Source: a virus
Virus record (IMG/VR): IMGVR_UViG_3300046665_000412
Span: 1-34,612 of that record
Direction: 5' to 3' (one strand)
Length of the DNA stretch: 34,612 nucleotides
Of the stretch, positions 21,598 through 29,347 are shown one piece after another. The first letter of the stretch is position 1. The number at the start of each line of letters is the position of its first letter. Below the pieces are notes generated by a model that saw nothing but the letters and a program-made list of their open reading frames with translations, made no database searches and was not told the DNA's origin. A program made the translations under genes and the position numbers.

Positions 21598-22317
21598 ATG
21601 GGACGCGTTTTGGTTGGTTGCGAAACATCGGGCATTGTTCGGCGCGCATTCGCGGCGCTCGGTCACGATGTCTGGTCTTGCGATCTGCTACCGGCCGACG
21701 ATCGGTCAAACCGACATATCGTCGGCGACGTGCGGGATCACCTTAACGACGGCTGGGACTTGCTCGCCGTGATGCATCCGCCCTGCACCCGGCTTTGCAA
21801 CAGCGGCGTGCGCTGGCTTTCGGAACCGCCAACCAAGTTGAGCAGCGACACCTATGCAGACGAGGAGATCGAGGCTTACAAGACCATGAACCGCGACCAG
21901 CGCCTCGCGTTTATGTGGCACAAGCTCGACGAAGGCGCCGCCCTGTTTTCGGCATGCTGGAATGCGCCCATCGATCGCGTCTGTATCGAGAACCCGCAGA
22001 TGCACCGGCACGCGAAAAGCCGGATCGAGAACTTTCAGCCGGCGGCGCAGCACGTGCAACCGCATTGGTTCGGAGAGCCCGAATTTAAGATGACCGGGCT
22101 TTACCTACACAACCTGCCGCCGCTCACCAAGACGAACCCACTCAACCCGCCCAAGCCCGGCACCGAAGAACACAAGGCATGGTCGCGCGTTCACCGGCTA
22201 TCGCCCGGCGCGCTCCGCTGGAAAGAGCGCAGCCGTTTCTTTGATGGCATCGCGAACGCGATGGCCTCACAATGGGGCCACCTATTGCCCGACGACGAAC
22301 GCAGAGAGATCGCATGA
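21598..22317 (+). CDS. DNA cytosine methyltransferase-like protein
   Basis: The 239-residue product resembles short phage proteins related to C5-cytosine methyltransferases. The SAM-site start is visible (VLVGCETSGIVRRAFAALGH), then an acidic strand (WSCDLLPADD), the catalytic-loop-like motif HPPCTRLCNSG (PPC at 61-63), and ENPQMHRH (ENP at 131-133). It is too short for a normal target recognition domain, and no restriction gene is adjacent. It could methylate phage DNA, modify a nucleotide, or have lost activity. ATG 21598 has AAAGGG eight bases upstream. It is the first gene after the second palindrome promoter. Confidence 0.8.
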   Translation: MGRVLVGCETSGIVRRAFAALGHDVWSCDLLPADDRSNRHIVGDVRDHLNDGWDLLAVMHPPCTRLCNSGVRWLSEPPTKLSSDTYADEEIEAYKTMNRDQRLAFMWHKLDEGAALFSACWNAPIDRVCIENPQMHRHAKSRIENFQPAAQHVQPHWFGEPEFKMTGLYLHNLPPLTKTNPLNPPKPGTEEHKAWSRVHRLSPGALRWKERSRFFDGIANAMASQWGHLLPDDERREIA

Positions 22318-22616
22318 ACTGGCGCGATGAATTTCCCGACTACTCGCCGGCAGAAATGCCGGCGATACCGCCCGGCTTTGATGACACGTCGTGGCGCAAC
22401 AATGTCTGCCCATCATTCACGAGCGATCCGCTCGGGCTAACACTCTGGATCGACTACGCCGCGCCGGCCGAGCGGGAATTTCCCACGTGGCCTCGCTACC
22501 GCCTTGAATCGCAAGAGGCCGGCGTAGAGGTTTCAGGTTTCTATCTCGAGTCCGATGACTTCGCCCTGATCCTCGCCGCGATCTCAAACCATACAAAGCT
22601 ACTCGGAGACGCTTAA
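22314..22616 (+). CDS. Unknown protein following the methyltransferase-like gene
   Basis: The 100-residue acidic product includes MNWRDEFPDYSPAEMPAIPP, TSWRNNVCPSF, LTLWIDYAAPAEREFPTWPR and FYLESDDFALILAAI. The beta-rich middle looks like a small compact domain, but I do not recognise it. The start overlaps the methyltransferase stop (ATGA), so the two are coupled. Confidence 0.65.
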   Translation: MNWRDEFPDYSPAEMPAIPPGFDDTSWRNNVCPSFTSDPLGLTLWIDYAAPAEREFPTWPRYRLESQEAGVEVSGFYLESDDFALILAAISNHTKLLGDA

Positions 22617-22619
22617 GCA

Positions 22620-22859
22620 ATGCCCGCCACACGCATGACGGCCCAAGAGGCGCGCGACCACCTCGCGCGCCTTGAACTCTCGCAACAAGCATTTGCGCGC
22701 CTGATCCGCGTCAACCCGACAACTGTGCGCCGATGGCTGATGGACCCCAGCCAGGGGCAAGATATCCCGCGCTATATCGAGATCCTGTTGCGCCTACTCA
22801 CGCCGGGGAAGGTCAAACGCCTGATCGCCGAATATGCGGACGACGCAAACCCGGCGTGA
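22620..22859 (+). CDS. HTH regulator, candidate for the palindrome operators
   Basis: The 79-residue protein has a clear helix-turn-helix (AREHL-like start, then LELSQQAFARLIRVNPTTVRRWLMD, about residues 15-42) and a helical tail (YIEILLRLLTPGKVKRLI) typical of small phage XRE-like proteins. It is the last gene of the second palindrome-controlled operon, which makes it a candidate autoregulator of TAGTGCATWATGCACTA. That link is inference. It starts three bases after the previous stop and ends convergent to the minus-strand gene at 22871, with no clear terminator between them. Confidence 0.75.
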   Translation: MPATRMTAQEARDHLARLELSQQAFARLIRVNPTTVRRWLMDPSQGQDIPRYIEILLRLLTPGKVKRLIAEYADDANPA

Positions 22860-22870
22860 TCAGCCGGCGC

Positions 22871-23371
22871 TCAATTTGCCCGCCGCGAAACTTTTGCACG
22901 GCGCCGCTTTGCAATCGCCGCCTTGACGCGGGCGACCTCGGCCCGCACCTCATCGAGCGTGCGCGCCGGCTTCGGCTTCACCTTGCGCCGTGACGCAAGA
23001 TAGGCCGCCGGCGTGTAGGCGTCGAGCAAATCCGCCGCAACGTCCTTTTCAAACCGATCATCGATCAAGATGCCGAGCGCGCGCGACTCCATGATGATCG
23101 CCGTACATGCGTTGATATGCGCAGCGTGCGGCCGCTTGCTTTTCGGATCGACATCCTGCCCGGCGCGTAACGCGATCGTGTGCCGATCGATGGCATCGAG
23201 ATAGATCGACAGACGCACGGGATTGTTGCGCCAGTTGAATGCGCCGTATTCCGGCGCACTATCCGCGAACACGAGACACGTCTCAATGCGCGCCGTATTG
23301 GGATAAAGACCAACCGGCACCTTCATCAGGCCGAGCGCATCTTTCGGGTTTGCCTTGGCTTTCGGTTTCAC
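22871..23371 (-). CDS. dATP/dGTP diphosphohydrolase-like protein (former DUF5664 type)
   Basis: The 166-residue product resembles a phage domain annotated as the N-terminal part of dATP/dGTP diphosphohydrolases. Visible signatures are NPKDALGLMKVPVGLYPNTA near the start, EYGAFNWR, YLDAIDRHTIALRAGQDVDP and PHAAHINACTAIIMES. The helical, Asp/His-rich layout fits a metal-dependent all-alpha nucleotide hydrolase. The C-terminal 40 residues are basic. It starts at GTG 23371 (AAGGAAG upstream), overlapping the previous stop. In some phages such enzymes clear purine dNTPs when DNA carries modified bases; no purZ-like gene is visible here. Substrate is unproven. Confidence 0.7.
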   Translation of the reverse strand: MKPKAKANPKDALGLMKVPVGLYPNTARIETCLVFADSAPEYGAFNWRNNPVRLSIYLDAIDRHTIALRAGQDVDPKSKRPHAAHINACTAIIMESRALGILIDDRFEKDVAADLLDAYTPAAYLASRRKVKPKPARTLDEVRAEVARVKAAIAKRRRAKVSRRAN

Positions 23372-23574
23372 TTTTTGAGCTTCCTTTTCTGCTCACGGCG
23401 CACGGCCGCAGTCGCACGCGCATTCACAGTGAATTGCGCTTCCAGCGAGCCACCCGGCCCGCGACGAAAATTGATGTCATGCACGAGGCCGCAGCCGCAG
23501 CACTGGTTTTGAAACCCGCGCCACGGGATGCGCTCCCATACCCGATCAAAGAATTGCCATGATTTCCCCGCCAT
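23368..23574 (-). CDS. Small conserved phage protein with a CCGC motif, unknown
   Basis: The 68-residue product contains WERIPWRGFQNQCCGCGLVHDINF and a basic C-terminus (ARATAAVRREQKRKLKK). The cysteine pattern with a nearby His hints at a metal knuckle. I associate this pattern with small phage proteins of unknown role. The stop overlaps the diphosphohydrolase-like gene start (GTGA), so the two are coupled. Confidence 0.65.
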   Translation of the reverse strand: MAGKSWQFFDRVWERIPWRGFQNQCCGCGLVHDINFRRGPGGSLEAQFTVNARATAAVRREQKRKLKK

Positions 23575-23583
23575 CGCGCCAAC

Positions 23584-24831
23584 TCACGCCGCACGCCGCA
23601 AGGGCTTGCGCATCGAGGGCGGCGGAATGTTCACGCGATGCCGGCCATCCTCGCCGGTCAACCGATGCAGGGTGATCGCATTGAGCGACTGCCCGGAATT
23701 GTAGCCGCCGCCGTTCGCGTGGTTGTCTTTGTCGGCGAGCGTCTGGAACGACTCACACCGCACATCGCCAACCTCTTTAAGCGTCTCATGATGGATATGG
23801 CCCGACAGGAACCAATGATAGGCCGTCTTGCCCCAATCCTCGCGACGCTGCGTTGCCATCGTCATCGCCATGCGATCCGGCCGCATCTTGTCGCCGTGCG
23901 CCGCACCGATCAGCGTGACACCGAACCGCCTGAAATACAGATCGCCCGGAAAACTGATCTTCACCCGCTTGTTGTTCGCATAGAACATGCGCAGCGCCAC
24001 GGTCATCGCGCGCGCGGCCTCGGGATCATGGTTGCCGGGAATGTTGGCGACCTCGACAAACTCATGTTTGGCGATCGCCAGATCGATGATCTGCATCATC
24101 AATTCGACGCCGGCGGTTAGCACCTTGTACCACCGGCCATCGACATCGAGTTGATGGCCAGAACGCGGCGTGACGTTGCGCTGATCGTTGGCGTGATACC
24201 AATCACCAAGGTTGATGATCAGTGCGTATTTCGAGCGATCCGATTTTGCCATCAGCTTCGCCGAGCATTCGAGCAATCGCCGAATGCCGATTTTCAGATC
24301 GTATGACGCGCCGGTTTCCCGCCCCCACGCCAGCAAACCGAGATGCTGATCGGCGATCGGATAGACGGTGAGCAAGTCCCGATCGACACGGCGCGGCACC
24401 CGCACGAGGCGCGAACGCCCCTTGTATGCCTTGAACGTATCGCCCAGAACCTTGATCAGATCGGCCGCGACGCCATCGCCCTTGGTCTTGATCCACTTCG
24501 CCCGCACGAGGCCATCGGAATCAACAAGCGCCGAGACGCCCTTGATGATCTGCCCCGCCGGCATTTCGAACGCCGGGCCAGACTTCTTATGCGTCTGTAT
24601 CCATTCGCGCTCGGTTGCGCCGGCGGCGTCACGCTGCGTTGAGGTTTTCTTGACGGTGTAGCCCGGCAACACGGGCTTAAAGCCCATCATGCCGCGCTCA
24701 GCCGCCCGCTCCAAACGATAGCGCAGCGTCGTCTTGGACAACCCCAATGCAGCCGCAGCCGCGCGCTCGGTGCCATGCTTGCGCTTGGCATCGGCCGCGC
24801 GACGACATACGTCGTCACTCAGTTCTGACAT
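23584..24831 (-). CDS. Phage metallophosphoesterase with N-terminal HTH
   Basis: The 415-residue product joins an N-terminal helix-turn-helix (RAAAAALGLSKTTLRYRLERA, about residues 24-45) to a calcineurin-like phosphoesterase domain (about 155-400). Metal-site motifs are visible in order: DQHLG (D161, H163), GDWYH (D210), GNHD (266-269), AHGD (H312) and GHIHH (344-348). The family is common in phages and often acts on DNA ends or cyclic nucleotides, but its role here is unknown. The HTH fusion points to a DNA-related target. It stands between lysis genes and two small genes. The ribosome binding site (AAGGCG) is somewhat distant. Confidence 0.85.
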   Translation of the reverse strand: MSELSDDVCRRAADAKRKHGTERAAAAALGLSKTTLRYRLERAAERGMMGFKPVLPGYTVKKTSTQRDAAGATEREWIQTHKKSGPAFEMPAGQIIKGVSALVDSDGLVRAKWIKTKGDGVAADLIKVLGDTFKAYKGRSRLVRVPRRVDRDLLTVYPIADQHLGLLAWGRETGASYDLKIGIRRLLECSAKLMAKSDRSKYALIINLGDWYHANDQRNVTPRSGHQLDVDGRWYKVLTAGVELMMQIIDLAIAKHEFVEVANIPGNHDPEAARAMTVALRMFYANNKRVKISFPGDLYFRRFGVTLIGAAHGDKMRPDRMAMTMATQRREDWGKTAYHWFLSGHIHHETLKEVGDVRCESFQTLADKDNHANGGGYNSGQSLNAITLHRLTGEDGRHRVNIPPPSMRKPLRRAA

Positions 24832-24846
24832 TTGTGATTTTCGCCT

Positions 24847-25212
24847 TTAGGAAACTCGGAGCAAACGCAAAATGAAAGCCTTGATGTCCGATCCGAAGAA
24901 CATCAGCCCCTGAATGATCAATGTCATCGCGCCGCTGATGATGATCACCGCCGTTGCGATCTTGATCCGCAGCGTCTTGTAATCCTCGATTACCGGCTCA
25001 ATATTCTTGACGCGCGCCTGAAGCGGCTCGATCGTGTCCACTTTCTGCGACAGGATCGCCAACGTGGTACGAACCTCTTTGCGATACTCGGCACTATCGC
25101 GACGATCATTGTCGCGCTCGGCACGGTCACGGTTCGTCTCGGCGATATGCGCCTTGAGCGCACCCTTGATCTCACCGACAAGCAAAAGAACCTCACGGGA
25201 TTCCGTCGTCAT
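24847..25212 (-). CDS. Membrane protein with coiled coil, DUF1515-like
   Basis: The 121-residue product has a charged helical N-terminal part (about 1-80, EVRTTLAILSQKVDTIEPLQ) and one transmembrane helix (IATAVIIISGAMTLIIQGLM, about 85-105). It resembles rhizobial DUF1515 proteins, from memory. Position after the spanin genes, with a TGATG junction to the o-spanin, suggests a role in lysis, for instance as a holin or antiholin partner. That is inferred from context only. Confidence 0.65.
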   Translation of the reverse strand: MTTESREVLLLVGEIKGALKAHIAETNRDRAERDNDRRDSAEYRKEVRTTLAILSQKVDTIEPLQARVKNIEPVIEDYKTLRIKIATAVIIISGAMTLIIQGLMFFGSDIKAFILRLLRVS

Positions 25213-25505
25213 CAGCGACCACCTCGCGCTAACCGTTCACGCTGATTGGCCTGGCACTCGCGCGAGTCCTGATTGGCGTCGATCACGCCGGCGAGAACAA
25301 CGCGCGTCTTTGCCAGAGCAACACGCGCATCCTCTTTTTTTACGGCCGGCATTTTCGGATCACCGAGCAAATCCTCGCAGTCGCGCGGAATCTGCACCGC
25401 CGAGGACGGCGCCGGCCCGGCGCGGTCGGATGTCTTGCAAGCCCCTAACGTCATCGTCATCGAGAGCGCAGCCGCCGAGAGGACGCGACGCAAGCCGTTG
25501 TTCAT
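25212..25505 (-). CDS. o-spanin, Rz1-like lipoprotein
   Basis: The 97-residue product has a lipoprotein signal: basic start (MNNGLRRVLSAA), hydrophobic core and lipobox LGAC (Cys at about residue 23). The mature part is proline-rich at first (AGPAPSSAVQIPRDC). It would sit in the outer membrane and link to the i-spanin across the periplasm to fuse the membranes at lysis. The gene starts inside the i-spanin gene in another frame (overlap 25360-25505), the classic Rz/Rz1 arrangement. Confidence 0.85.
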   Translation of the reverse strand: MNNGLRRVLSAAALSMTMTLGACKTSDRAGPAPSSAVQIPRDCEDLLGDPKMPAVKKEDARVALAKTRVVLAGVIDANQDSRECQANQRERLARGGR

Positions 25506-25860
25506 AATCGTTCGCCTTCATTTGAGCATCGACAGCAGCCGCGCCCGACGCGGCGGCGAGCCGCGCCTTGTCCGCAGCCGCCGCTTTCTGGTTTGCGAGT
25601 TGACTTTGCGAGAATGCGAGATCAAGGCGAAGCTGCGAAAGCTCGGCCCGCGTATCGGCCGATCGCCGATCGAGCAGCGCGCATAGCAAGCCGAACGACA
25701 AGAACGCGGCGAGCTTGGCGACCGGGACATAAGGCCCGATCACCGGCGCATATTTGAGGAACGGCACAAAGCCGACCACGAGCGCGGCAACAAGAAGCGT
25801 CGCCACGATCGACAACGCGATATGCGATGTCGCGAGCCACCAAAACCAATCGGCGATCAT
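25360..25860 (-). CDS. i-spanin, Rz-like inner membrane protein
   Basis: The 166-residue product starts with hydrophobic segments (about 1-65: MIADWFWWLATSHIALSIVATLLVAALVV, then a second at KLAAFLSFGLLCALL). A coiled-coil periplasmic region follows (RAELSQLRLDLAFSQSQLANQKAAAADKA). It should anchor in the inner membrane and pair with the overlapping Rz1-like lipoprotein. ATG 25860 is chosen because it gives an ATGA overlap with the lysozyme stop (25857-25860). The extra N-terminal membrane segment is more than the single helix of classical Rz. Confidence 0.8.
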   Translation of the reverse strand: MIADWFWWLATSHIALSIVATLLVAALVVGFVPFLKYAPVIGPYVPVAKLAAFLSFGLLCALLDRRSADTRAELSQLRLDLAFSQSQLANQKAAAADKARLAAASGAAAVDAQMKANDYEQRLASRPLGGCALDDDDVRGLQDIRPRRAGAVLGGADSARLRGFAR

Positions 25861-26354
25861 TTCTTGAGGCCCGCGAGACACACCTTGCGCTCGGCCTCAC
25901 GGCGATTCTTGAGGCCACGCAATTCGCGGCCTCCGGCACGCGTCCACATCATGAACGCGTTGCAGCCGCCGACCTTGTCGCCGGCATTATACAGCCGAAC
26001 CGCCGTCGATTTGCAGACCGCAGTCTCACCGATGTTATAGGTGAGCGAACCATACGCCGCCAACGTCTCGGGCGTGATTTCCGCAGTAATGCACTTGGCG
26101 ACAGACTCGATATAGCGCGGCAACTTCTTTTCGAGCATATCGAGGCATTGCGCCTTGGTGTAGGTGTCGCCGATCCGCACACCCTCGGTTTCTCCAAAGC
26201 AAACCGTCGGCAGGTTATACGCGAGCTTGTCGGGCTTTGCCGTGAGCCACAACCCCTCGAAATTTGCAGTCATCGGCGTGGCAAGGTGCGCAGCGGCTGC
26301 GATCAGTGCCGCAGATGCAACACCGATGACGCCATGTTTCTTATTGATCACCAT
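25857..26354 (-). CDS. Endolysin, SAR-type lysozyme (GH24)
   Basis: The 165-residue enzyme should cleave peptidoglycan glycan strands. The N-terminus (KKHGVIGVASAALIAAAAHLA) is a weakly hydrophobic, Ala/Gly-rich signal-anchor-release segment, so export should not need a holin pore for the enzyme itself. Catalytic residues by family pattern are E33 (NFEGLWLTAKPDK), D42 and T50 (NLPTVCFGETEGV). Several cysteines (C52, C70 and others) could govern activation by disulfide exchange, as in SAR endolysins. ATG 26354 overlaps the holin-like gene by 14 bases; the stop overlaps the i-spanin start. Confidence 0.9.
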   Translation of the reverse strand: MVINKKHGVIGVASAALIAAAAHLATPMTANFEGLWLTAKPDKLAYNLPTVCFGETEGVRIGDTYTKAQCLDMLEKKLPRYIESVAKCITAEITPETLAAYGSLTYNIGETAVCKSTAVRLYNAGDKVGGCNAFMMWTRAGGRELRGLKNRREAERKVCLAGLKK

Positions 26355-26574
26355 TTGATCGAAATTCCTTTTGCGAGATGTAGCGAAAGACGAGAGCCAA
26401 GACCTTCACGGCGATCGACAGCGCAAAGAAACGCCCGCGCTCGATCGGCGGATTATCCATGAGGATCGGAAGCCCAAATTCGAGGCCATCGAATACGAAC
26501 GACAGCGCCAGAAAGCGCGTTGACCACGCGTGCCGAAGCACGCGGCGCCAATCCGCCACGAGTTGAATTTTCAT
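26341..26574 (-). CDS. Holin-like small membrane protein
   Basis: The 77-residue product has two hydrophobic segments (TRFLALSFVFDGLEFGLPIL, about 19-40, and FFALSIAVKVLALVFRYI, about 49-66). Its start MKIQLVADWRRVLRHAWS matches a family of small phage membrane proteins beside lysozymes in alphaproteobacterial phages. It should depolarise or permeabilise the membrane and so activate the SAR lysozyme encoded next. AGGA lies nine bases upstream of ATG 26574. Holin activity is inferred from topology and place. Confidence 0.75.
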   Translation of the reverse strand: MKIQLVADWRRVLRHAWSTRFLALSFVFDGLEFGLPILMDNPPIERGRFFALSIAVKVLALVFRYISQKEFRSNGDQ

Positions 26575-26587
26575 TTTTCAAGATCCT

Positions 26588-26956
26588 TTACAGGGCGCGC
26601 AGCCGCGCACCCCCAAGCGGCCGCACGCGATCGCGGACGGCGTTGCTATCATTCCCCGAAATCATGCGGATCAATCCGCCGCCGAGGCATTCGGTGATCT
26701 CGCCGACATGGTGCGGCCAAACCGCAATCAAGCCAGGGCGGCAGGCATGCGCCGGCGCGCCGAGGCGCACCCACTCACGCGCACGGTTGAGGCGCAAATC
26801 GGCCAACCCTTTGCGCAGGCGCAACCAACACCCACACCACGGGATGCCGGCACAGGCCGCCGGCTGGCCGGGTTCAAGAGCAACATGCCGGCGCGGCCGT
26901 GCGTCGGCCGCGCCGCCGACGAGGCAAAGCGCGGCCACGGCGATAAACAGTCGCAT
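26588..26956 (-). CDS. Secreted CHAP-like cysteine peptidase/amidase
   Basis: The 122-residue product has a signal peptide (MRLFIAVAALCLVGGAADA) followed by a compact domain with the CHAP/TIGR02594 pattern: IPWCGCWLR (Cys nucleophile), RAREWVRLG, then WPHHVGEIT (catalytic His) and SGNDSNAVRDRV. Such enzymes cut peptidoglycan peptides. It lies just upstream of the holin-like gene, so the phage may carry two wall-cutting activities. No strong ribosome binding site is seen at ATG 26956. The domain call rests on motif order and is moderately certain. Confidence 0.65.
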   Translation of the reverse strand: MRLFIAVAALCLVGGAADARPRRHVALEPGQPAACAGIPWCGCWLRLRKGLADLRLNRAREWVRLGAPAHACRPGLIAVWPHHVGEITECLGGGLIRMISGNDSNAVRDRVRPLGGARLRAL

Positions 26957-27031
26957 GGTATTGTCCGGGATGTGTTTGAAAACGACTAGGCTAGGTGCGC
27001 TCGTGATCGCGACACGGCGGCACGCGCGCCC

Positions 27032-28774
27032 CTACACGTCCGCAAGGAACGAAATGCTGCCGCCGCCCGCATTACCGAGATATAAAAGCGAAGCCTGCCC
27101 CGGCGTTAATCCGCCGGCGACACCAAAATCGATGCCGGTCCCGTCAGGCGTTGCGCCAAGCAGGTTCTGACTTCCGGCCCCGATCCGCGAACCACTCCCG
27201 TTCGTCAGTTCGATACTTGCCGACTGGAGGGTTGGTATCTTATTCATCCGCGCCGGAAACACGAAGGTGAACACGGCATTCGTTGCAGAATAGGCCAGAC
27301 CGACAGCAGCGGCCATCGATCCGGTAACCGCCGTCAACTTGTAGAAGAACTGCTTACAGTAAAGGTCGAGCGCCGCGCCGGTCAGCCCCTTGTAGGTTGT
27401 CGCCTTTTTGCCCGGTTCAAGCTGGACATCGGTCACAGCAAGAGTATCGGCAGCATTGTACGACTTGTCGTCGTTCCAGATCATCACACCGAGATTGTTG
27501 AACGTTGAACCGCACGCCGCCGTCACCTCGTATTTCGCAGCGACGGTGCCGACTCCGAGGTTGACGGGAGTTGTTACATAGGACCACCCCGCCGCGAGCG
27601 TCGGATTGACGCCATCCGCTCCCCACGTCGAGACCGGATCGCCAGTGGTCGCGTCCTCCGTCCCCGTCCATTGGACGATCGCCATCTTGATATTGCCGAG
27701 CCGCGCATTCGTCACAGCAAGAACCGCGGAAAGAACCATATCGCTACTGCGAAATTCCTTGCAGTCGAGGCCACGGATCGCCTTGAATACACCGCCCTTA
27801 TCGCTCGTGCCGGAAAATTGCACGGCGCCGTTATAGCGGGCCGTTCCGATCACAGAGTTGAGCGCCGTACATGTTGCACTCGCCTCGCCGATGTAGCGCC
27901 AGCCATCTGCCCAATAGGCGCTATCGGTCACGGTGACACCGGCGCCATAATTGCGCTGATCACGCTCAAAGCGCCCATTCGTCAGAATATTGCGAATGCC
28001 GCCCGGCCCGGAGGTGCCGATCACAGTATCGATCGAGATATTCGCGAGCGCCTGCAACCGCTGCGCTGCATTCAGGCTCTGCGCCGCATCGAAACGCACC
28101 GCGCCGACGCCGGGCGGAATGTTCGTCAACTGCGAACCATCAACCGCCGGCAAACGCCCCGACCCGTCAAGTTGCACGATCTGATTTGCCGCAGTGCCGA
28201 CGTTGAGCGCCGCAGCCGTCCCCAACACAATACCGAGATTGGAAAGGGCCTGCGCCTTCTGGCCGGTCGTCAAGGTTTGCGCCGCATCAAACCGCACCCG
28301 CGACCCGAGCGCCGTTGTAATTGTCGTGGAGAAATTCGCATCGTTGCCGAGCGCGGCGGCAATTTCGTTGAGCGTATCGAGCGTCGCCGGCGAAGATGCC
28401 ACAAGATCGGCGCGCATCGCTTGCAGAGCAGCCATCGTGGCGATCTGATTTGTGTTCGTGCCGAGCGGAGCGGTCGGCGCGGACGGCGTGTTGGCGAACA
28501 TCGGCGAATCAAGCGGCGCCGCACCGAGGCCGCTGCGAATGGTAGCCGCATCGGCGAGCGCCAACAGACCGCGCGCATAATCCGAGATCGCGAATTGCGC
28601 GGCGTTGCCGCTGGCGTCGATATAACTCACCGTCATCGGCGTCACGGCGAGATCAATCAACGCCGACAAGAAGTCGCCGATTTCGTGATCCTCGTTCCAC
28701 CACGACGGCTGCACCCGGCCGTCATTGATGCCGTCAGCGATCGCCGTCGATCGCTTGTGTTTGATGCTGCCCAT
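27032..28774 (-). CDS. Tail fibre / receptor-binding protein
   Basis: The 580-residue product has a typical fibre layout. A conserved N-terminus (MGSIKHKRSTAIADG, GRVQPSWWNEDHEI) probably attaches to the baseplate. A repetitive shaft contains two copies of a VRFDAAQ-AQ-LQAL-type repeat. From about residue 270 (NILTNGRFERDQRNYGAG) a beta-rich adhesin domain follows, similar to carbohydrate-binding phage tips. It should bind the host surface. ATG 28774 is chosen for its GAGGA ribosome binding site; the frame is open further upstream. The assembly-type gene lies directly upstream. The receptor is unknown. Confidence 0.85.
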   Translation of the reverse strand: MGSIKHKRSTAIADGINDGRVQPSWWNEDHEIGDFLSALIDLAVTPMTVSYIDASGNAAQFAISDYARGLLALADAATIRSGLGAAPLDSPMFANTPSAPTAPLGTNTNQIATMAALQAMRADLVASSPATLDTLNEIAAALGNDANFSTTITTALGSRVRFDAAQTLTTGQKAQALSNLGIVLGTAAALNVGTAANQIVQLDGSGRLPAVDGSQLTNIPPGVGAVRFDAAQSLNAAQRLQALANISIDTVIGTSGPGGIRNILTNGRFERDQRNYGAGVTVTDSAYWADGWRYIGEASATCTALNSVIGTARYNGAVQFSGTSDKGGVFKAIRGLDCKEFRSSDMVLSAVLAVTNARLGNIKMAIVQWTGTEDATTGDPVSTWGADGVNPTLAAGWSYVTTPVNLGVGTVAAKYEVTAACGSTFNNLGVMIWNDDKSYNAADTLAVTDVQLEPGKKATTYKGLTGAALDLYCKQFFYKLTAVTGSMAAAVGLAYSATNAVFTFVFPARMNKIPTLQSASIELTNGSGSRIGAGSQNLLGATPDGTGIDFGVAGGLTPGQASLLYLGNAGGGSISFLADV

Positions 28775-28807
28775 TGTAGTCCTCAATCCTATTGCCAACG
28801 AACCAGA

Positions 28808-29323
28808 TCAACCGAGCGCGGTGAATGCGATGTCGATCTCGGATGCGAGTTTCATGGTGCCGGCGGTGATCTGGTCATCAACGGACTGCTCTTTGGCGAA
28901 GCAAGCCTGCACATGCGCCGCGACCGCGAGCGCGAGCGCCGTAATCGCAGCGGCATTCAGTGTGACAAACCCCGCGCCCGTCTTGAACTGCACCGAGATA
29001 TCAGGGTTGATCTGCGCCAGCGAAAACGCCCCGTTGATCATTGCCTGGCTCTCCCGATCAGTTGCGATCGAAGCGCCGTTATGAAGAATGCCGCCGGTTT
29101 CGACGGCGAACCGCCGGCGCGCGGCATATGCCTTCAATTCATCAGGCGTCGGCGGAACAACGACGGGCGCGGCTGTGACGCCGGCAGCATACGTCCATCC
29201 GCGCTTCGTATCTGACGAAACGGGAACCCATGTCGCATTCGGAAAAACGAGACTGATATCGATATCAGCCTCAAACAGATCGACGACAGTATCGGCGTTC
29301 AACAACGCGTAAAGTTGACTCAT
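28808..29323 (-). CDS. DUF4376-type tail fibre accessory protein
   Basis: The 171-residue product has a C-terminal DUF4376 domain (DELKAYAARRRFAVETGGILHNG through FVTLNAAAITALALAVAAHVQACFAKE), found in phage tail fibre genes and fibre-assembly proteins. The first 60 residues may bind the fibre or virion. ATG 29323 is favoured over 29329 because GGAG lies eight bases upstream. It sits between two fibre genes, which supports a role in fibre folding or attachment. Confidence 0.75.
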   Translation of the reverse strand: MSQLYALLNADTVVDLFEADIDISLVFPNATWVPVSSDTKRGWTYAAGVTAAPVVVPPTPDELKAYAARRRFAVETGGILHNGASIATDRESQAMINGAFSLAQINPDISVQFKTGAGFVTLNAAAITALALAVAAHVQACFAKEQSVDDQITAGTMKLASEIDIAFTALG

Positions 29324-29347
29324 ACTCATAACTCCGATTTCGGAAAA

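Noticed and set aside
27671-29215. 514-codon plus-strand frame opposite the tail fibre genes
   Set aside because: It crosses two well-supported minus-strand genes and their intergenic gap; its Arg/His-rich composition is typical of a shadow frame.
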